A DNA stretch of 64,000 nucleotides, taken from contig NZ_LN609302.1 of the NCBI RefSeq assembly GCF_001499675.1, positions 2,451,896-2,515,895 of the forward strand. The letters are read 5' to 3'. The DNA is from Acetobacter ghanensis (lineage in GTDB: Bacteria > Pseudomonadota > Alphaproteobacteria > Acetobacterales > Acetobacteraceae). The translations under genes and the position numbers were made by a program. This document shows, in pieces, positions 26,514 to 36,150 of this stretch; position 1 is the first letter of the stretch; every line of letters starts with the position of its first letter. The notes beneath the pieces are model-generated. The model was not told the origin of the DNA, made no database searches, and saw only the letters and a list, made by a program, of their open reading frames with translations.

Positions 26514-28872
26514 TGGTCTCTCCCCCTTGCTGGCGCAGGCGTTCAGCCACACGCAATATCTGTTCAGGAGTAGCGGGAGCGTTCAACCCTGGGCAGGTGC
26601 GGTAATCATTCAAACTGGCCAGCGCATCGGAAATAGCGTGTAACACGGCCAGACCATGCACAAACGGAGGTTCCCCCACAGCCTTGGAGCGGAAGATGGT
26701 CTCCTCCCGGTTAGGCGCGTTCTCCAAGAGTTTAACGTTGAAAATGCGGGGGCGGTCAGAGCAGGCTGGAATTTTGTAGGTGCTGGGCGCATGTGTGCGC
26801 AAACGGCCTGCTGTATCCCAGAACAGTTCCTCCATGGTCAGCCAGCCAGCGCCCTGCACAAAGCCGCCCTCAATCTGGCCTATATCAATATCCGGGTTCA
26901 GAGACTGGCCAGCATCGTGCAGAATATCCACACGTTCAATACGGTTTTCACCCGTTAGCAGGTCCACAAGGACCTCCGCACAGGCTGCACCATATGCAAA
27001 GTAGTAAAACGGCCGCCCGCGCCCGGTCGCACCATCCCACGAAATTTTGGGTGTTTTGTAAAACCCCGTGGAAGACAGGGAAATACGCGCCATATAGGCC
27101 GCATTCACCAGCGTTGCGAATGGTATCACCTCAGCCCCCACCACCACGCCATCCGCTGTAAAGCGGATCTGCTCCGGCGCAACGTGCCACTTGTCTGCGG
27201 CAAAGGCGACCAGCCGGTCCTTGATCGTCCGCACGGCTGCCAGCACGGCCATACCGTTCAGGTCCGCGCCACTGGAGGCAGCCGTGGCGGACGTGTTGGG
27301 CACCTTGCCTGTTGTGGTGGCGGTAATGCGCACACGCTCCTTGGACAAACCAAATTCACGCATGGCAATCTGCACCATTTTGGTGTGCAGCCCCTGCCCC
27401 ATTTCCGTGCCGCCGTGGTTCACCTGCACGGAACCATCGGTATAAACATGGACCAATGCGCCTGCCTGATTGAAATGCGTGGCAGTAAAGGAAATACCAA
27501 ATTTGACCGGCGTTAACGCAATACCCCGCCGTAGATGGGGGCTTGTTCGGTTAAATACCCTTATCTGTTCACGACGTTTTCGGTAATCACAATCCGCTGC
27601 AAGCTGGGTCATAATCTCCCCGGCAATGGAATCCTCCACCGTCATATGGTACGGGGTCACATTACGGTCTGTTGTGCCGTAAACATTGCGCAACCGAACA
27701 TCCAGCGGGTCCAGTCCGGTGGCAAACGCTATTTCCTCCATTATGCGTTCCGCTGCTGCCGCTCCCTGCGGACCACCAAACCCACGGAACGCGGTGTTGG
27801 ACTGCGTGTTGGTGCGCAAGGGGATGGAGCGCAGGCGGACATCGGGGTAATAATAAGCGTTATCCGCATGGAACATGGCGCGGTCTGTAACCGGGCCGGA
27901 CAAATCAGCCGACCAGCCACAACGTGCGGCCAGTTGCATATCCACTCCCAGAACGTGGCCCTGCGCATTAAAACCCACGTCATAATCAATAACAAAATCA
28001 TGCCGCTTGCCTGTCACCAGCATGTCATCATCCCGGTCCATACGCAGCTTTGCGGGTTTGCCCGTGCGTTCTGCGGCTAGGGCAGCAAGGCAGGCGGCTA
28101 TATTGGCCTGTGTTTCCTTCCCACCAAAGCCGCCCCCCATGCGCCGTACTTCCACGGTTACAAGGTTGTTGGGGCGGCCCAGAATATGCGCCACCATATG
28201 CTGGGTTTCGGTCGGATGCTGGGTAGATGAGCAGATGCGTATCTCCCCGTCCTCTCCCGGCCATGCCAGAGCGGCCTGCCCTTCCAGATAAAAATGCTCC
28301 TGCCCACCTACGGCAAGCTGGCCCGCAAGCCGGTGCGGAGCCTGTGCCAGTGCGTGGGGTGCATCCCCCCGTGTCATCTCCAATGACCGGCAGACCAGAG
28401 GGCTTCCCTGTGCCCGCGCCTGCTCAATGTTGAGGATAGCGGGCAGGTCTTCGTATTCCACCTGCGCCAGCACGGCGGCATGGCGGGCAGCGTGGCGGGT
28501 TTGCGCCACGACGGCAAACAGAGGCTGCCCGCAAAAGAACACCGTGTCCTCTGCCAGCAATGGCTCATCCCCCGCACCCACGGGGCTGACCTGATTATGA
28601 CCGGGTATATCCTGCGCAGTCAGCACACAGACCACGCCAGGGTAAGCCCGGACCGCATCCAGCCCCATATGTGTAATACGCGCATGGGCGCGGCTGCTCA
28701 GGCCCAGTGCAACATGCACGGCCCCCTGTGGCAGCGGCACGTCATCCACATACCGGGCGTCTCCCGCTACGTGCAGATGTGCGCTTTCGTGCCGGAGGGA
28801 GGAGGACGCTGCTCCTGCTGGTGATTTTGGCTGTGCTTCGGTTTGCTGTAAGACTGTTGTTTGCTCAACCAT
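26494..28872 (-). CDS. xdhB: Xanthine dehydrogenase, molybdopterin-binding subunit
   Basis: The 792-residue large subunit of xanthine dehydrogenase, oxidising hypoxanthine and xanthine to urate. Molybdenum-site motifs are GGGFGGKETQAN, FRGFGGPQGA and the C-terminal KAVGEPPFVHGLAV, whose glutamate is the catalytic base in the family. The xanthine-binding Glu/Arg region (RRMGGGFGG and the FGISFTATHFNQ block) matches purine-type rather than CO- or aldehyde-type members. It has no signal peptide, so it is cytoplasmic. It overlaps xdhA by 8 bases. Confidence 0.93.
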   Translation of the reverse strand: MVEQTTVLQQTEAQPKSPAGAASSSLRHESAHLHVAGDARYVDDVPLPQGAVHVALGLSSRAHARITHMGLDAVRAYPGVVCVLTAQDIPGHNQVSPVGAGDEPLLAEDTVFFCGQPLFAVVAQTRHAARHAAVLAQVEYEDLPAILNIEQARAQGSPLVCRSLEMTRGDAPHALAQAPHRLAGQLAVGGQEHFYLEGQAALAWPGEDGEIRICSSTQHPTETQHMVAHILGRPNNLVTVEVRRMGGGFGGKETQANIAACLAALAAERTGKPAKLRMDRDDDMLVTGKRHDFVIDYDVGFNAQGHVLGVDMQLAARCGWSADLSGPVTDRAMFHADNAYYYPDVRLRSIPLRTNTQSNTAFRGFGGPQGAAAAERIMEEIAFATGLDPLDVRLRNVYGTTDRNVTPYHMTVEDSIAGEIMTQLAADCDYRKRREQIRVFNRTSPHLRRGIALTPVKFGISFTATHFNQAGALVHVYTDGSVQVNHGGTEMGQGLHTKMVQIAMREFGLSKERVRITATTTGKVPNTSATAASSGADLNGMAVLAAVRTIKDRLVAFAADKWHVAPEQIRFTADGVVVGAEVIPFATLVNAAYMARISLSSTGFYKTPKISWDGATGRGRPFYYFAYGAACAEVLVDLLTGENRIERVDILHDAGQSLNPDIDIGQIEGGFVQGAGWLTMEELFWDTAGRLRTHAPSTYKIPACSDRPRIFNVKLLENAPNREETIFRSKAVGEPPFVHGLAVLHAISDALASLNDYRTCPGLNAPATPEQILRVAERLRQQGGETNAQVHA

Positions 28873-30370
28873 GCGCCACCTCCTGCCAGTTCTGAAGTGT
28901 TTGCGCAGCAGGCGGGCTGCCGGGCATCAATGGCTCAAACAGACGGGCCAGCAGATTGGCGGCCACCGTTGTGCGGTACCACGCACTAGCCCGCATATCG
29001 GACAGGGGAGTAAAATCCTCTTTGACGGCAGCCTGCGCTGCATACAGGGTTGCCTGTGTTGCGGGCTGACCACGCATGGCGGCTTCCGCCCCACTTGCCC
29101 GACGGGGTATGCCCGCCATGCCGCCATAGGCCAAACGGGCATCCTGTATGGTGCCATCTGCCCCCATGCGCAGGACAAAAGCCCCCATAACGGCGGAAAT
29201 ATCCTGATCAAACCGTTTGGAAACCTTATACACGCCGCACACACTCCCCTGTGCCAACGGAGGGACAAGCACCCCCTCTATGAACTCACCGGGTCTAATG
29301 TCCTGCTTGCCGTAATCGAGAAAAAAGTCTTCGAGCGGTACAACTCTGCGCTCCTGTGCGCAACGCAGATGCAACTCCGCCCCAGCAGCCATAAAAATGG
29401 GAGGACCATCCCCAATAGGGGACGCATTGCCAATATTGCCGCATACCGTGGCGGCGTTCCTGACCTGAGTGGAGCCAATACGCCGCAGCGTATCTTCCGC
29501 CGCGGGCAGATGCGCCACCAGCAGCGGCATGGCCTCGCTATAGGTTACAGCCGCTCCAATCCACAATGCGCCATCGGGGCGGAGGCCACACTGGTGTAGG
29601 TCCTGCGCGGACCGCACGGCAATAATATGCGGTAGCCTGCGCAGCCTTTTGGTCACCCATAGCCCCACATCCGTGCCGCCAGCCACCAGCACGGCGGCCG
29701 GGTCTGCCGCATAGGCCGTGGCCAGCGCATTTGCACTGGCGGGCAGCGTTACGCGGCCTTCCCGGCTGGTCAGTTCCACTGTCTGCCCATCGTGCAGTTG
29801 CCGCAAACGGGCGGTTATTTCCGCAGTGCGCGCACCAATGGGCTCCCCGTTGCGGGCGCAATACAGGGCGGCTTTTTTCATGGCGCGCACAATGGGAGCA
29901 TAGCCGGTACACCGGCACAAATTGCCTGCCAGCGCCTCGTTTATAACCCGCTCGCCATCCAGCGTGCCTTCCAGCTCCGCCAGATTGGCCCGTGTGGACA
30001 GCGCCACCATGGACATGACAAACCCCGGTGTACAGAACCCGCATTGTGACCCATGTTCATCCACCATGGCCTGCTGCACGGGGTGCAATGCGCCATCAGG
30101 CCCGCGAATATCCTCCACGGTCAGAAGCTGCGCGCCATCCAACATCCACATAAGATGAATACAGGCGTTAACGGCGCGCCAGACCAGTTGCCCCTGCTCC
30201 AGCCGCCCGACCAGCACCGTGCAGGCCCCGCAATCTCCTTCGTTACACCCTTCTTTGGTGCCCGTGCGGCCCTGCTGGTCACGCAGCCAGTCCAGCAAGG
30301 TGAGTTCCGGCGGCAGGTCAGACAGATGGTGGAGCGTATCCCCCACATAAAAGCTGATGTGGTGGCGCAT
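28865..30370 (-). CDS. xdhA: Xanthine dehydrogenase, FeS/FAD subunit
   Basis: A 501-residue subunit with two [2Fe-2S] clusters and FAD. The first cluster is plant-type (CNEGDCGAC, Cys42/47/50). The second is in CGFCTPGFV and LCRCTGY. The FAD domain follows, with VLVAGGTDVGLWVTK and the TVCGNIGNASPIGD block. Electrons pass from the Mo site in XdhB through these centres to NAD. ATG 30370 has a GGAGGG site 5 bases upstream and starts the conserved ferredoxin fold; the frame is open to 30409. Confidence 0.93.
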   Translation of the reverse strand: MRHHISFYVGDTLHHLSDLPPELTLLDWLRDQQGRTGTKEGCNEGDCGACTVLVGRLEQGQLVWRAVNACIHLMWMLDGAQLLTVEDIRGPDGALHPVQQAMVDEHGSQCGFCTPGFVMSMVALSTRANLAELEGTLDGERVINEALAGNLCRCTGYAPIVRAMKKAALYCARNGEPIGARTAEITARLRQLHDGQTVELTSREGRVTLPASANALATAYAADPAAVLVAGGTDVGLWVTKRLRRLPHIIAVRSAQDLHQCGLRPDGALWIGAAVTYSEAMPLLVAHLPAAEDTLRRIGSTQVRNAATVCGNIGNASPIGDGPPIFMAAGAELHLRCAQERRVVPLEDFFLDYGKQDIRPGEFIEGVLVPPLAQGSVCGVYKVSKRFDQDISAVMGAFVLRMGADGTIQDARLAYGGMAGIPRRASGAEAAMRGQPATQATLYAAQAAVKEDFTPLSDMRASAWYRTTVAANLLARLFEPLMPGSPPAAQTLQNWQEVAHG

Positions 30371-30430
30371 GTGTGCCCTCCGGTAAGTATTTTTTTGTGT
30401 ATCTGGCAAAGGGGCCGCAAGGGCCTGTGA

Positions 30431-31891
30431 TTATTCCGGCTGAGTGCGCCCGATCTGCCCACCTGCTACGGTCGGCTTGTCCTGCGTGCTCACCACGTTC
30501 CACACCGGGGTTTCCAGTATAACCGCATCCTGTTCCTCCTCCTGCGGGGTGGAGCACAGGTTGCCGAAGTTAAACACCAGATGCAGCAGAATGGCGGACA
30601 TGGCGCCCAGCGTAATGCCACTGCCAAAGATAACCTGCATCCACGCGGGAAAATGGTCAGCAATGTGGGGCTGAGCGGTTGCCAACATACTTAGCCCAAT
30701 GCTGGTGCCCACAATAACCGTGTTGTTCAGGTTATCGAAATCCACTTTAACAAGGGTCTGAATCCCAACCACCGCCACGGCAGCAAACATGGCCAAGGCC
30801 GCCCCCCCCAGTACCGGCAGCGGCACACTGGCAATAATGGCAGCCAGTTTGGGCAGGCAGCCCAGCGCCATCATAATAAAGGCTGCAGCCACCACCACCC
30901 AGCGGCTGGTGACACGTGTGAGCCGCACAAGACCCACGTTTTCCGCAATGCAGGTGTAGGGGAAGGAATTCAGCACCCCACCAATAATGGTCGCCAGACC
31001 ATCTGCCCGGATAGCGCGCGTAATATCCTCTGACGTAATATCTTTTTTGACAATGGAACCGGTTGCAAACACATCACCCGTTGTTTCCAGCATAGTGATG
31101 ATCATAACCACAAGCATGGACAGCACAGGCACCACATGGAAGGTGGGCAGACCAAAGTAGAACGGTTGCGCCACCGTAACCCACGGCGCGGTCATCACAC
31201 CATCAAAACTGGCATCACCCAGAAACCACGCGGTCAATGTGCCCGCCACCAGCCCGAACAACACGGCAATGCTGGCGATAAACCCCTTGAACATGCGCTG
31301 GATCAGCAAAATGGAGGCCAGCGTCCCCAGCCCATATGCCACATTGCGCATGTTGACCGGGTTTTGCATGACCCCCGTGCCCTGCCCGTTCACAATATCA
31401 TTAGCCGCTACAGGCAGCAGAGCCAGCCCGATAACCAGAATGACAGACCCCGTAACCACGGGCGGGAAGAACTTGACCAGCTTGCCGAACCACGGAGCCG
31501 CCAGAAAAGTAAACAGCCCCCCGGCAATAACCGCGCCAAAAATCTGGGGTAATCCCTGCACACCCCCACCAGCCGCCACACCAATGGCGATCATGGGGGT
31601 AACAGCCACAAAGGTAACGCCCTGCAACAGCGGCAGCTTGACCCCAATGTAACGCCCAAGCCCTGCGGACTGGATGAAGGAGGCAATACCGCAGGTAAAC
31701 AGATCCGCCTCAATCAGATGTTCAAGGGCGGCACGGGGCAGCCCCATGGCCCCCGCCAGCAGAACAGGCACAATAACGGCGGCTGCATAGAATGTGAGCA
31801 CATGTTGCAGGCCATAGAACCCGAGCTTCCATGCCGGAAGCATCTGGTCCACAGGATGAACGGCGTGTGGCTTGTTGCTGGCAGGTTGCAC
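30431..31891 (-). CDS. Purine/urate permease, NCS2 (uracil-xanthine) family
   Basis: A 486-residue membrane protein with about 12-14 hydrophobic segments of the nucleobase-cation symporter-2 family. Family marks are PLLQGVTFVAVTPM, GSVILVIGLALLP, and a QNVG-like motif seen as ENVGLVRLTRV. Location between xdhA and the HIU hydrolase supports a urate or xanthine substrate (UacT/PucJK type), which sequence alone does not fix. GTG 31891 lies 3 bases from the preceding stop, so it is in the same operon. Confidence 0.88.
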   Translation of the reverse strand: MQPASNKPHAVHPVDQMLPAWKLGFYGLQHVLTFYAAAVIVPVLLAGAMGLPRAALEHLIEADLFTCGIASFIQSAGLGRYIGVKLPLLQGVTFVAVTPMIAIGVAAGGGVQGLPQIFGAVIAGGLFTFLAAPWFGKLVKFFPPVVTGSVILVIGLALLPVAANDIVNGQGTGVMQNPVNMRNVAYGLGTLASILLIQRMFKGFIASIAVLFGLVAGTLTAWFLGDASFDGVMTAPWVTVAQPFYFGLPTFHVVPVLSMLVVMIITMLETTGDVFATGSIVKKDITSEDITRAIRADGLATIIGGVLNSFPYTCIAENVGLVRLTRVTSRWVVVAAAFIMMALGCLPKLAAIIASVPLPVLGGAALAMFAAVAVVGIQTLVKVDFDNLNNTVIVGTSIGLSMLATAQPHIADHFPAWMQVIFGSGITLGAMSAILLHLVFNFGNLCSTPQEEEQDAVILETPVWNVVSTQDKPTVAGGQIGRTQPE

Positions 31892-31894
31892 GTG

Positions 31895-32227
31895 TCAGCT
31901 CCCCCTGTAGGTCGAATAGGCGTATGGGGCGACCAGCAGCGGCACATGGGCGTGCCCGCTACCGCCAAGACCAAAGTGGATTGGCACAATGTCAAGAAAC
32001 GGCGGGTCTGCCAAAGGCGTACCCTGCTGGCGAAAATATGATGCCACCTCAAACTCAAGGCAATAGGCCCCGGCGGGCAGGTCCAGCGTCTTCAACTCCG
32101 GGCAGCGGCCATCCGCATCGGTTCGCCCTGTAAACAGAACACCCTGCGCACCACTAAGCCGGAACGCCACCCCCGCAGCCGGACGGCCGGAGACCGTATT
32201 GAGGACGTGGGTTGAAAGAGAACTCAT
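31895..32227 (-). CDS. hiuH: 5-hydroxyisourate hydrolase
   Basis: A 110-residue transthyretin-like enzyme that opens 5-hydroxyisourate to OHCU. Signature elements are STHVLNTVSGRPA (catalytic His7), the GRTDADGR loop and the C-terminal YRGS tetrapeptide that distinguishes the enzyme from transthyretin. The start overlaps the uraD stop by 4 bases. No Tat or Sec signal is present, so the step is cytoplasmic here. Confidence 0.95.
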   Translation of the reverse strand: MSSLSTHVLNTVSGRPAAGVAFRLSGAQGVLFTGRTDADGRCPELKTLDLPAGAYCLEFEVASYFRQQGTPLADPPFLDIVPIHFGLGGSGHAHVPLLVAPYAYSTYRGS

Positions 32228-32742
32228 GCCACCACCTTATCGTGCAAACGTAACGCGGCTATCGCGTCAATCTGGTTCAGGGCTTCGGCCAGTTCGCACT
32301 CTGGCGTACTGGCAAGCCGCCGTTCCATGGCCTGGGCAATAACCTGTTTGGCATTTCCGCCAACCTTGCGCACGCAGATAACAAACGGCATGCCAAATTT
32401 TTGTCCGTACGCATCATTCAGGGTCCGAAAATGCGCGTATTCCTCCGGCGTCAACCGGTCCAACCCTGCACCACCCTGCTCCCGTGCGGATGCATCGGTC
32501 AAACCCGGGTCCACTCCCAAACGGTGCCCCAGTTCGGGGTGGGCACGCACCAGAGCGTAGTGCTCGGCAACGCTTGCGCTCCGCATGGCGGCGGAAAAAG
32601 CCCTGCACATACCATCAACATCAGCAAAAGGCCGGCTACCTGCCGCCTTGGCCGCAACCCACGGTGAGTGTTCGTAAACACTCCCGAATGCCTCCACAAA
32701 TGCTGCGACCGGCATGGTGTTAATGTCTGCCAGCGTCATCAT
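32224..32742 (-). CDS. uraD: OHCU decarboxylase
   Basis: A 172-residue helical enzyme converting 2-oxo-4-hydroxy-4-carboxy-5-ureidoimidazoline to (S)-allantoin. The catalytic histidine is His68 in RAHPELGHRL. The FVICVRK and TPECELAEALNQIDAIAALRL elements are typical. It overlaps both neighbours by 4 bases (hiuH downstream, puuE upstream), so the three ring-opening enzymes are translationally coupled. Confidence 0.94.
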   Translation of the reverse strand: MMTLADINTMPVAAFVEAFGSVYEHSPWVAAKAAGSRPFADVDGMCRAFSAAMRSASVAEHYALVRAHPELGHRLGVDPGLTDASAREQGGAGLDRLTPEEYAHFRTLNDAYGQKFGMPFVICVRKVGGNAKQVIAQAMERRLASTPECELAEALNQIDAIAALRLHDKVVA

Positions 32743-33635
32743 GCCGGGTGGACCTTAAGCCAGTGGCGGGCAATGTCGGCCCGTGTTGCCACCCAGACAT
32801 CCGCATGGTTGGCAACGTGCTCCAAAAAGCGGGCAACAGCCAGTGCCCGCGCAGGTTTGCCAGCCAGACGGCAGTGCAAACCGATGGACATCATACGCCC
32901 GCCCTCACGGTAGAGCATGTCAAAATTATCGCGCAGGTAGTGGAAGAACTGCTCGCCCTCGGTAAAGCCATTCAGGGCGGCAAACTTCATGTCATTCACA
33001 TCCAGCGTGTACGGCACGATCAACTGGGGTTTGCCGTAGCGCCGGTCGTAATAAGGCAGGTCATCGGCGTAGGAATCTGCATCGTACAGAAAGCAGCCTT
33101 CCTCCACCACCAAACGGGCGGTGTTGGGGCTGGTGCGCCCCTGATACCAGCCTAGCGGCGGCGCACCAGTAACCTGCGTGTGCAGAGCTATGGCCTCGCG
33201 CATATGGGCGCGTTCCACATCCTCGGGCACATTCTGGTAATCTATCCAGCGCAGGCCGTGGGTTGCCATTTCCCACCCCCTGGCCTGCATGGCTGCTACG
33301 GCCTGTGGGTTACGGGCCAGAGCCATGGCAACACCAAAAACCGTTACGGGAAAACCTGCTTTTGCAAACAGGCGATGGAGCCGCCAAAACCCTGCACGGC
33401 TGCCATATTCATACAGACTTTCCATTTGCATGCAGCGCGCACCTGCAATGGAACTGGTGCCCACCATTTCGGACAGAAAGGCCTCGGACCCGCGATCTCC
33501 GTGGAGGATGCAGTTTTCCGCCCCCTCCTCGTAATTGATGACGAACTGCACGGCAATCCGTGCGCCACCGGGCCACTGTGCATCGGGCGGGGTGGCGCCA
33601 TAACCGATCATGTCACGCGGGTATGTCTGGCTCAT
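32739..33635 (-). CDS. puuE: Allantoinase PuuE (polysaccharide-deacetylase-like)
   Basis: A 298-residue NodB-fold allantoinase that hydrolyses allantoin to allantoate; it is unrelated to the amidohydrolase-type AllB. Family blocks are RDMIGYGATPPDAQWPGGAR, VNYEEGAE-like sequence, EYGSRAGFWR, GLRWIDYQNV and YDADSYADDLPYY. Length is standard. It is separated from the flavoprotein gene by 24 bases and from uraD by a 4-base overlap. Confidence 0.94.
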   Translation of the reverse strand: MSQTYPRDMIGYGATPPDAQWPGGARIAVQFVINYEEGAENCILHGDRGSEAFLSEMVGTSSIAGARCMQMESLYEYGSRAGFWRLHRLFAKAGFPVTVFGVAMALARNPQAVAAMQARGWEMATHGLRWIDYQNVPEDVERAHMREAIALHTQVTGAPPLGWYQGRTSPNTARLVVEEGCFLYDADSYADDLPYYDRRYGKPQLIVPYTLDVNDMKFAALNGFTEGEQFFHYLRDNFDMLYREGGRMMSIGLHCRLAGKPARALAVARFLEHVANHADVWVATRADIARHWLKVHPA

Positions 33636-33659
33636 TTCTGTCCTGTTTTACGCTTGGTT

Positions 33660-35078
33660 TCAGGCCTGCTCAGGCGGGTCAAAACTGGTAAGTTCATCCA
33701 CATCATAGTCCAGCAGGCTTTGCAGATGCAGGGCTCCATCTTGCACAAACAGGCTGCGCCCGATGCATGTTGTCAATTTTTCCACCCCAAAGCGCATACC
33801 GCTGATGGACGCACCGGAAAGCCCCATGCTGGGCATGGCGGAAAACGTAAAGTTGTAAATGCACGCAAGCATGGGGGCCAGCGGGTCATCCTTTTCCAGC
33901 GGCTGGAACTGGAACGACCGGCTCAAATAAGGGTGGCTACCCAGCAGGGTGCTCTGCTCATCCGTCGGCGCTTCAAACCGGTCTCTCCACAGGGCAATAC
34001 GGCTGGCGACACGCGCCAGTTCAGGCCGCTGGGCAAGGTCGATGACAAACCCGGTGCCAATAATCAGGAAGTCGAACGTCATCTCCCCATGCGGGGTGGT
34101 CACAACAACCGCACCGTTTTCTTCCCGCACGGACAGCCACGGTGTGCCGGGGTGGAACGCAAAGTTGGGGTGCTTGCGGCACCGCCAGAACGTATCCTGC
34201 GGGGGCGGCTGGTTCAGGTCGTAAATCCGGCGCATAAACCGCCAGCGCAGAATATCCGGCAGGTCGGACAGGTAGCTCAGGAAGCCCGCATTCTCCATCC
34301 AACGGTAAGGGTTAACCGTGGGGATCTGCTTGCGGCGCAGGCAAAGGTCCACACTGGCCGCACCGTGTTCAAGCGCTGTTGCCGCGTTATCAAACGCCGA
34401 GGCACCAGCACCCAGCACACCAATGCGCTTGCCACGCAGGGCTTCAAAGTCGATCTGCTCACAGGTGTGGGCGTAACGGCTTTTGGGCAGGACGCTGGTA
34501 ATAAAATCGGGCACATGCCACGCACCACCCCCTTCTATGCCGGTGGCCAGCACAACGCGGCGTGCCCACACAACATGTTCGGCCCCACCTGCACAGGCAA
34601 AGGTCAGCTTAAGCAGCCCATCTTCCCATGCAATATCAGCCAGACGGTGTTCGTTCTTAACCGGCAGGTCCAGAACATCCCGCAGCCAGTCCAGATAGTC
34701 CTGCCAGTCCTGACGGGAGATTTTATCCAGCTTCCGCCATGCTTCCTCGCCGTATTTTGCCTCATACCAGGACTGGGGCGTCAGGCTGGGAATACCAAGG
34801 TCGGGACCGGTAACATGCTTGGGCGTGCGCAGGGTGATCATGCGGGCAAAAGTGACCCACGGCCCTTCGGCCCCCTGTGGGGCCATGTCAAAAATGCACG
34901 TGTTGGTTACGCCACGCCGCCTTAGCCCAAAGCACGTGGCCAGCCCACCCTGACCACCGCCAATAATGGCCACATCCAGCACATCCTTACCGTCGTGCTG
35001 GTGGGGAATACACCAGTTGCCAGAAGCAAACTGGATTTTGGCAAGATCGTCCCGGACGCGTCTGTTAAGATGTTCCAT
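33660..35078 (-). CDS. FAD/NADPH-dependent monooxygenase-like flavoprotein; candidate non-canonical urate hydroxylase
   Basis: A 472-residue two-dinucleotide-site flavoprotein. The FAD motif is GGGQGG (about residues 40-45), and the NAD(P)H motif is GVLGAGASAFDNAA (220-233). ATG-type FAD contacts occur at VVLATG (about 175-180) and again at FLIIGTGF. The layout resembles flavin-containing and N-hydroxylating monooxygenases, not the aromatic-hydroxylase fold of HpxO. It is the first gene of the urate-to-allantoate operon, upstream of puuE, where a urate oxidase would be expected and none of the known types is found. Urate oxidation is therefore an inference from context. It faces the LysR gene. 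Confidence 0.7.
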   Translation of the reverse strand: MEHLNRRVRDDLAKIQFASGNWCIPHQHDGKDVLDVAIIGGGQGGLATCFGLRRRGVTNTCIFDMAPQGAEGPWVTFARMITLRTPKHVTGPDLGIPSLTPQSWYEAKYGEEAWRKLDKISRQDWQDYLDWLRDVLDLPVKNEHRLADIAWEDGLLKLTFACAGGAEHVVWARRVVLATGIEGGGAWHVPDFITSVLPKSRYAHTCEQIDFEALRGKRIGVLGAGASAFDNAATALEHGAASVDLCLRRKQIPTVNPYRWMENAGFLSYLSDLPDILRWRFMRRIYDLNQPPPQDTFWRCRKHPNFAFHPGTPWLSVREENGAVVVTTPHGEMTFDFLIIGTGFVIDLAQRPELARVASRIALWRDRFEAPTDEQSTLLGSHPYLSRSFQFQPLEKDDPLAPMLACIYNFTFSAMPSMGLSGASISGMRFGVEKLTTCIGRSLFVQDGALHLQSLLDYDVDELTSFDPPEQA

Positions 35079-35228
35079 ACCTGTTTATCAGTCCACATTA
35101 TGCACATCGGGAATCCTGTGTGGTTCCTGATCATGCCAATAAAATCAGACTTACTGTTTCACACACGTATCGTTCTTGTATATGATTTAATTCAGCATGG
35201 TGCGTTCGCAAAAAGAGAGCAAAAGCTG

Positions 35229-36131
35229 ATGCCCGTTTTCTCCCGGTTCCTGCGTTATTTTATGGCGGTGGCCCAACATGGCTCCATCAGAAAAGCCTCG
35301 GACGAGTTGCACATTGCCGCCTCCGCCATAGACCGGCAGGTGTTGCAGGGGGAAAAAATTCTGGGCACCCAGTTGTTTGAACGCCTGCCCTCCGGCCTGC
35401 GGCTGACCACAGCGGGGGAGCTACTTCTAACATCCTGCCGCCGCTGGTCGCGCGACCTGAACGCCCTGCAAACACAGCTTGATAACCTCAAAGGCTTACG
35501 GCAGGGCGCTACGGATATTCTAATCCCCGATGCCCTGACAAAAGGGTTTTTACCCACTCTGCTCGGCAAGCTGCGCCAAACGCACCCCGGCATTATGGTG
35601 AGTGTACATGTGCGCAAAAGCCATGATATGGGCGAGCTTTTGGTCAAAGGTCATGCCGATTTTGCGTTGATGTTCAACCCCGGCCACATGCGTGAACTGA
35701 CCGTGCGGACCCACAAGGAAATTCCACTCGGCTTTGTCTGCCTTCCCTCGCACGAGATCGCCACTCTGGCCGAGGCGCGCTTCAGCCTTGCGGCGGAATA
35801 CCCGATGATTATTCCAGCCCCCCCACTCGCCCTCTGGCGGCCCATTGGCGTGCTGGAAGCAGAAACAGGCGTCAAGGTCGCAACCGTGGCCAAGGCGGAC
35901 AACATCCAGATGATCAAATCCATGGTGCTGGAAGGGGCCGGTGTGGGTATTCTGAGCTACCTTGATGCGTATGATGAGGTGCAGAAAGGCCAGCTTGCCT
36001 TTACCCCCATTGTTAACCGCAAGCTGCCCCCTCTTACGCTCGCCCTGTGCGTGGACCGCTCGCGCCAGCTTTCCACGGCCGCGCGGTTCATTATTACCGA
36101 AATTGAAAACTTTTTTGCCGAACAGTTTTAA
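35229..36131 (+). CDS. LysR-family transcriptional regulator of the purine island
   Basis: A 300-residue LysR-type regulator: N-terminal winged helix (residues about 5-62, FMAVAQHGSIRKASDELHIA core) and a periplasmic-binding-protein-like effector domain. ATG 35229 is chosen because the conserved helix-turn-helix starts at once; the frame is open to 34995. It is transcribed divergently from the flavoprotein-puuE-uraD-hiuH-permease-xdh operon and directly upstream of guanine deaminase. It probably controls both, with a purine intermediate such as urate as co-inducer (inference). Confidence 0.85.
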   Translation: MPVFSRFLRYFMAVAQHGSIRKASDELHIAASAIDRQVLQGEKILGTQLFERLPSGLRLTTAGELLLTSCRRWSRDLNALQTQLDNLKGLRQGATDILIPDALTKGFLPTLLGKLRQTHPGIMVSVHVRKSHDMGELLVKGHADFALMFNPGHMRELTVRTHKEIPLGFVCLPSHEIATLAEARFSLAAEYPMIIPAPPLALWRPIGVLEAETGVKVATVAKADNIQMIKSMVLEGAGVGILSYLDAYDEVQKGQLAFTPIVNRKLPPLTLALCVDRSRQLSTAARFIITEIENFFAEQF

Positions 36132-36150
36132 CTGCCAAAAAGCCATTACC

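Noticed and set aside
33180..34925. Plus-strand open frame of 581 codons
   Set aside because: It is antisense to puuE and the flavoprotein, both clear family members on the minus strand.
35079..35228. LysR operator and promoters between the flavoprotein and regulator genes
   Set aside because: AT-rich patches and TATGAT-like hexamers exist, but no -35/-10 pair with acceptable spacing and no clear T-N11-A palindrome could be fixed.
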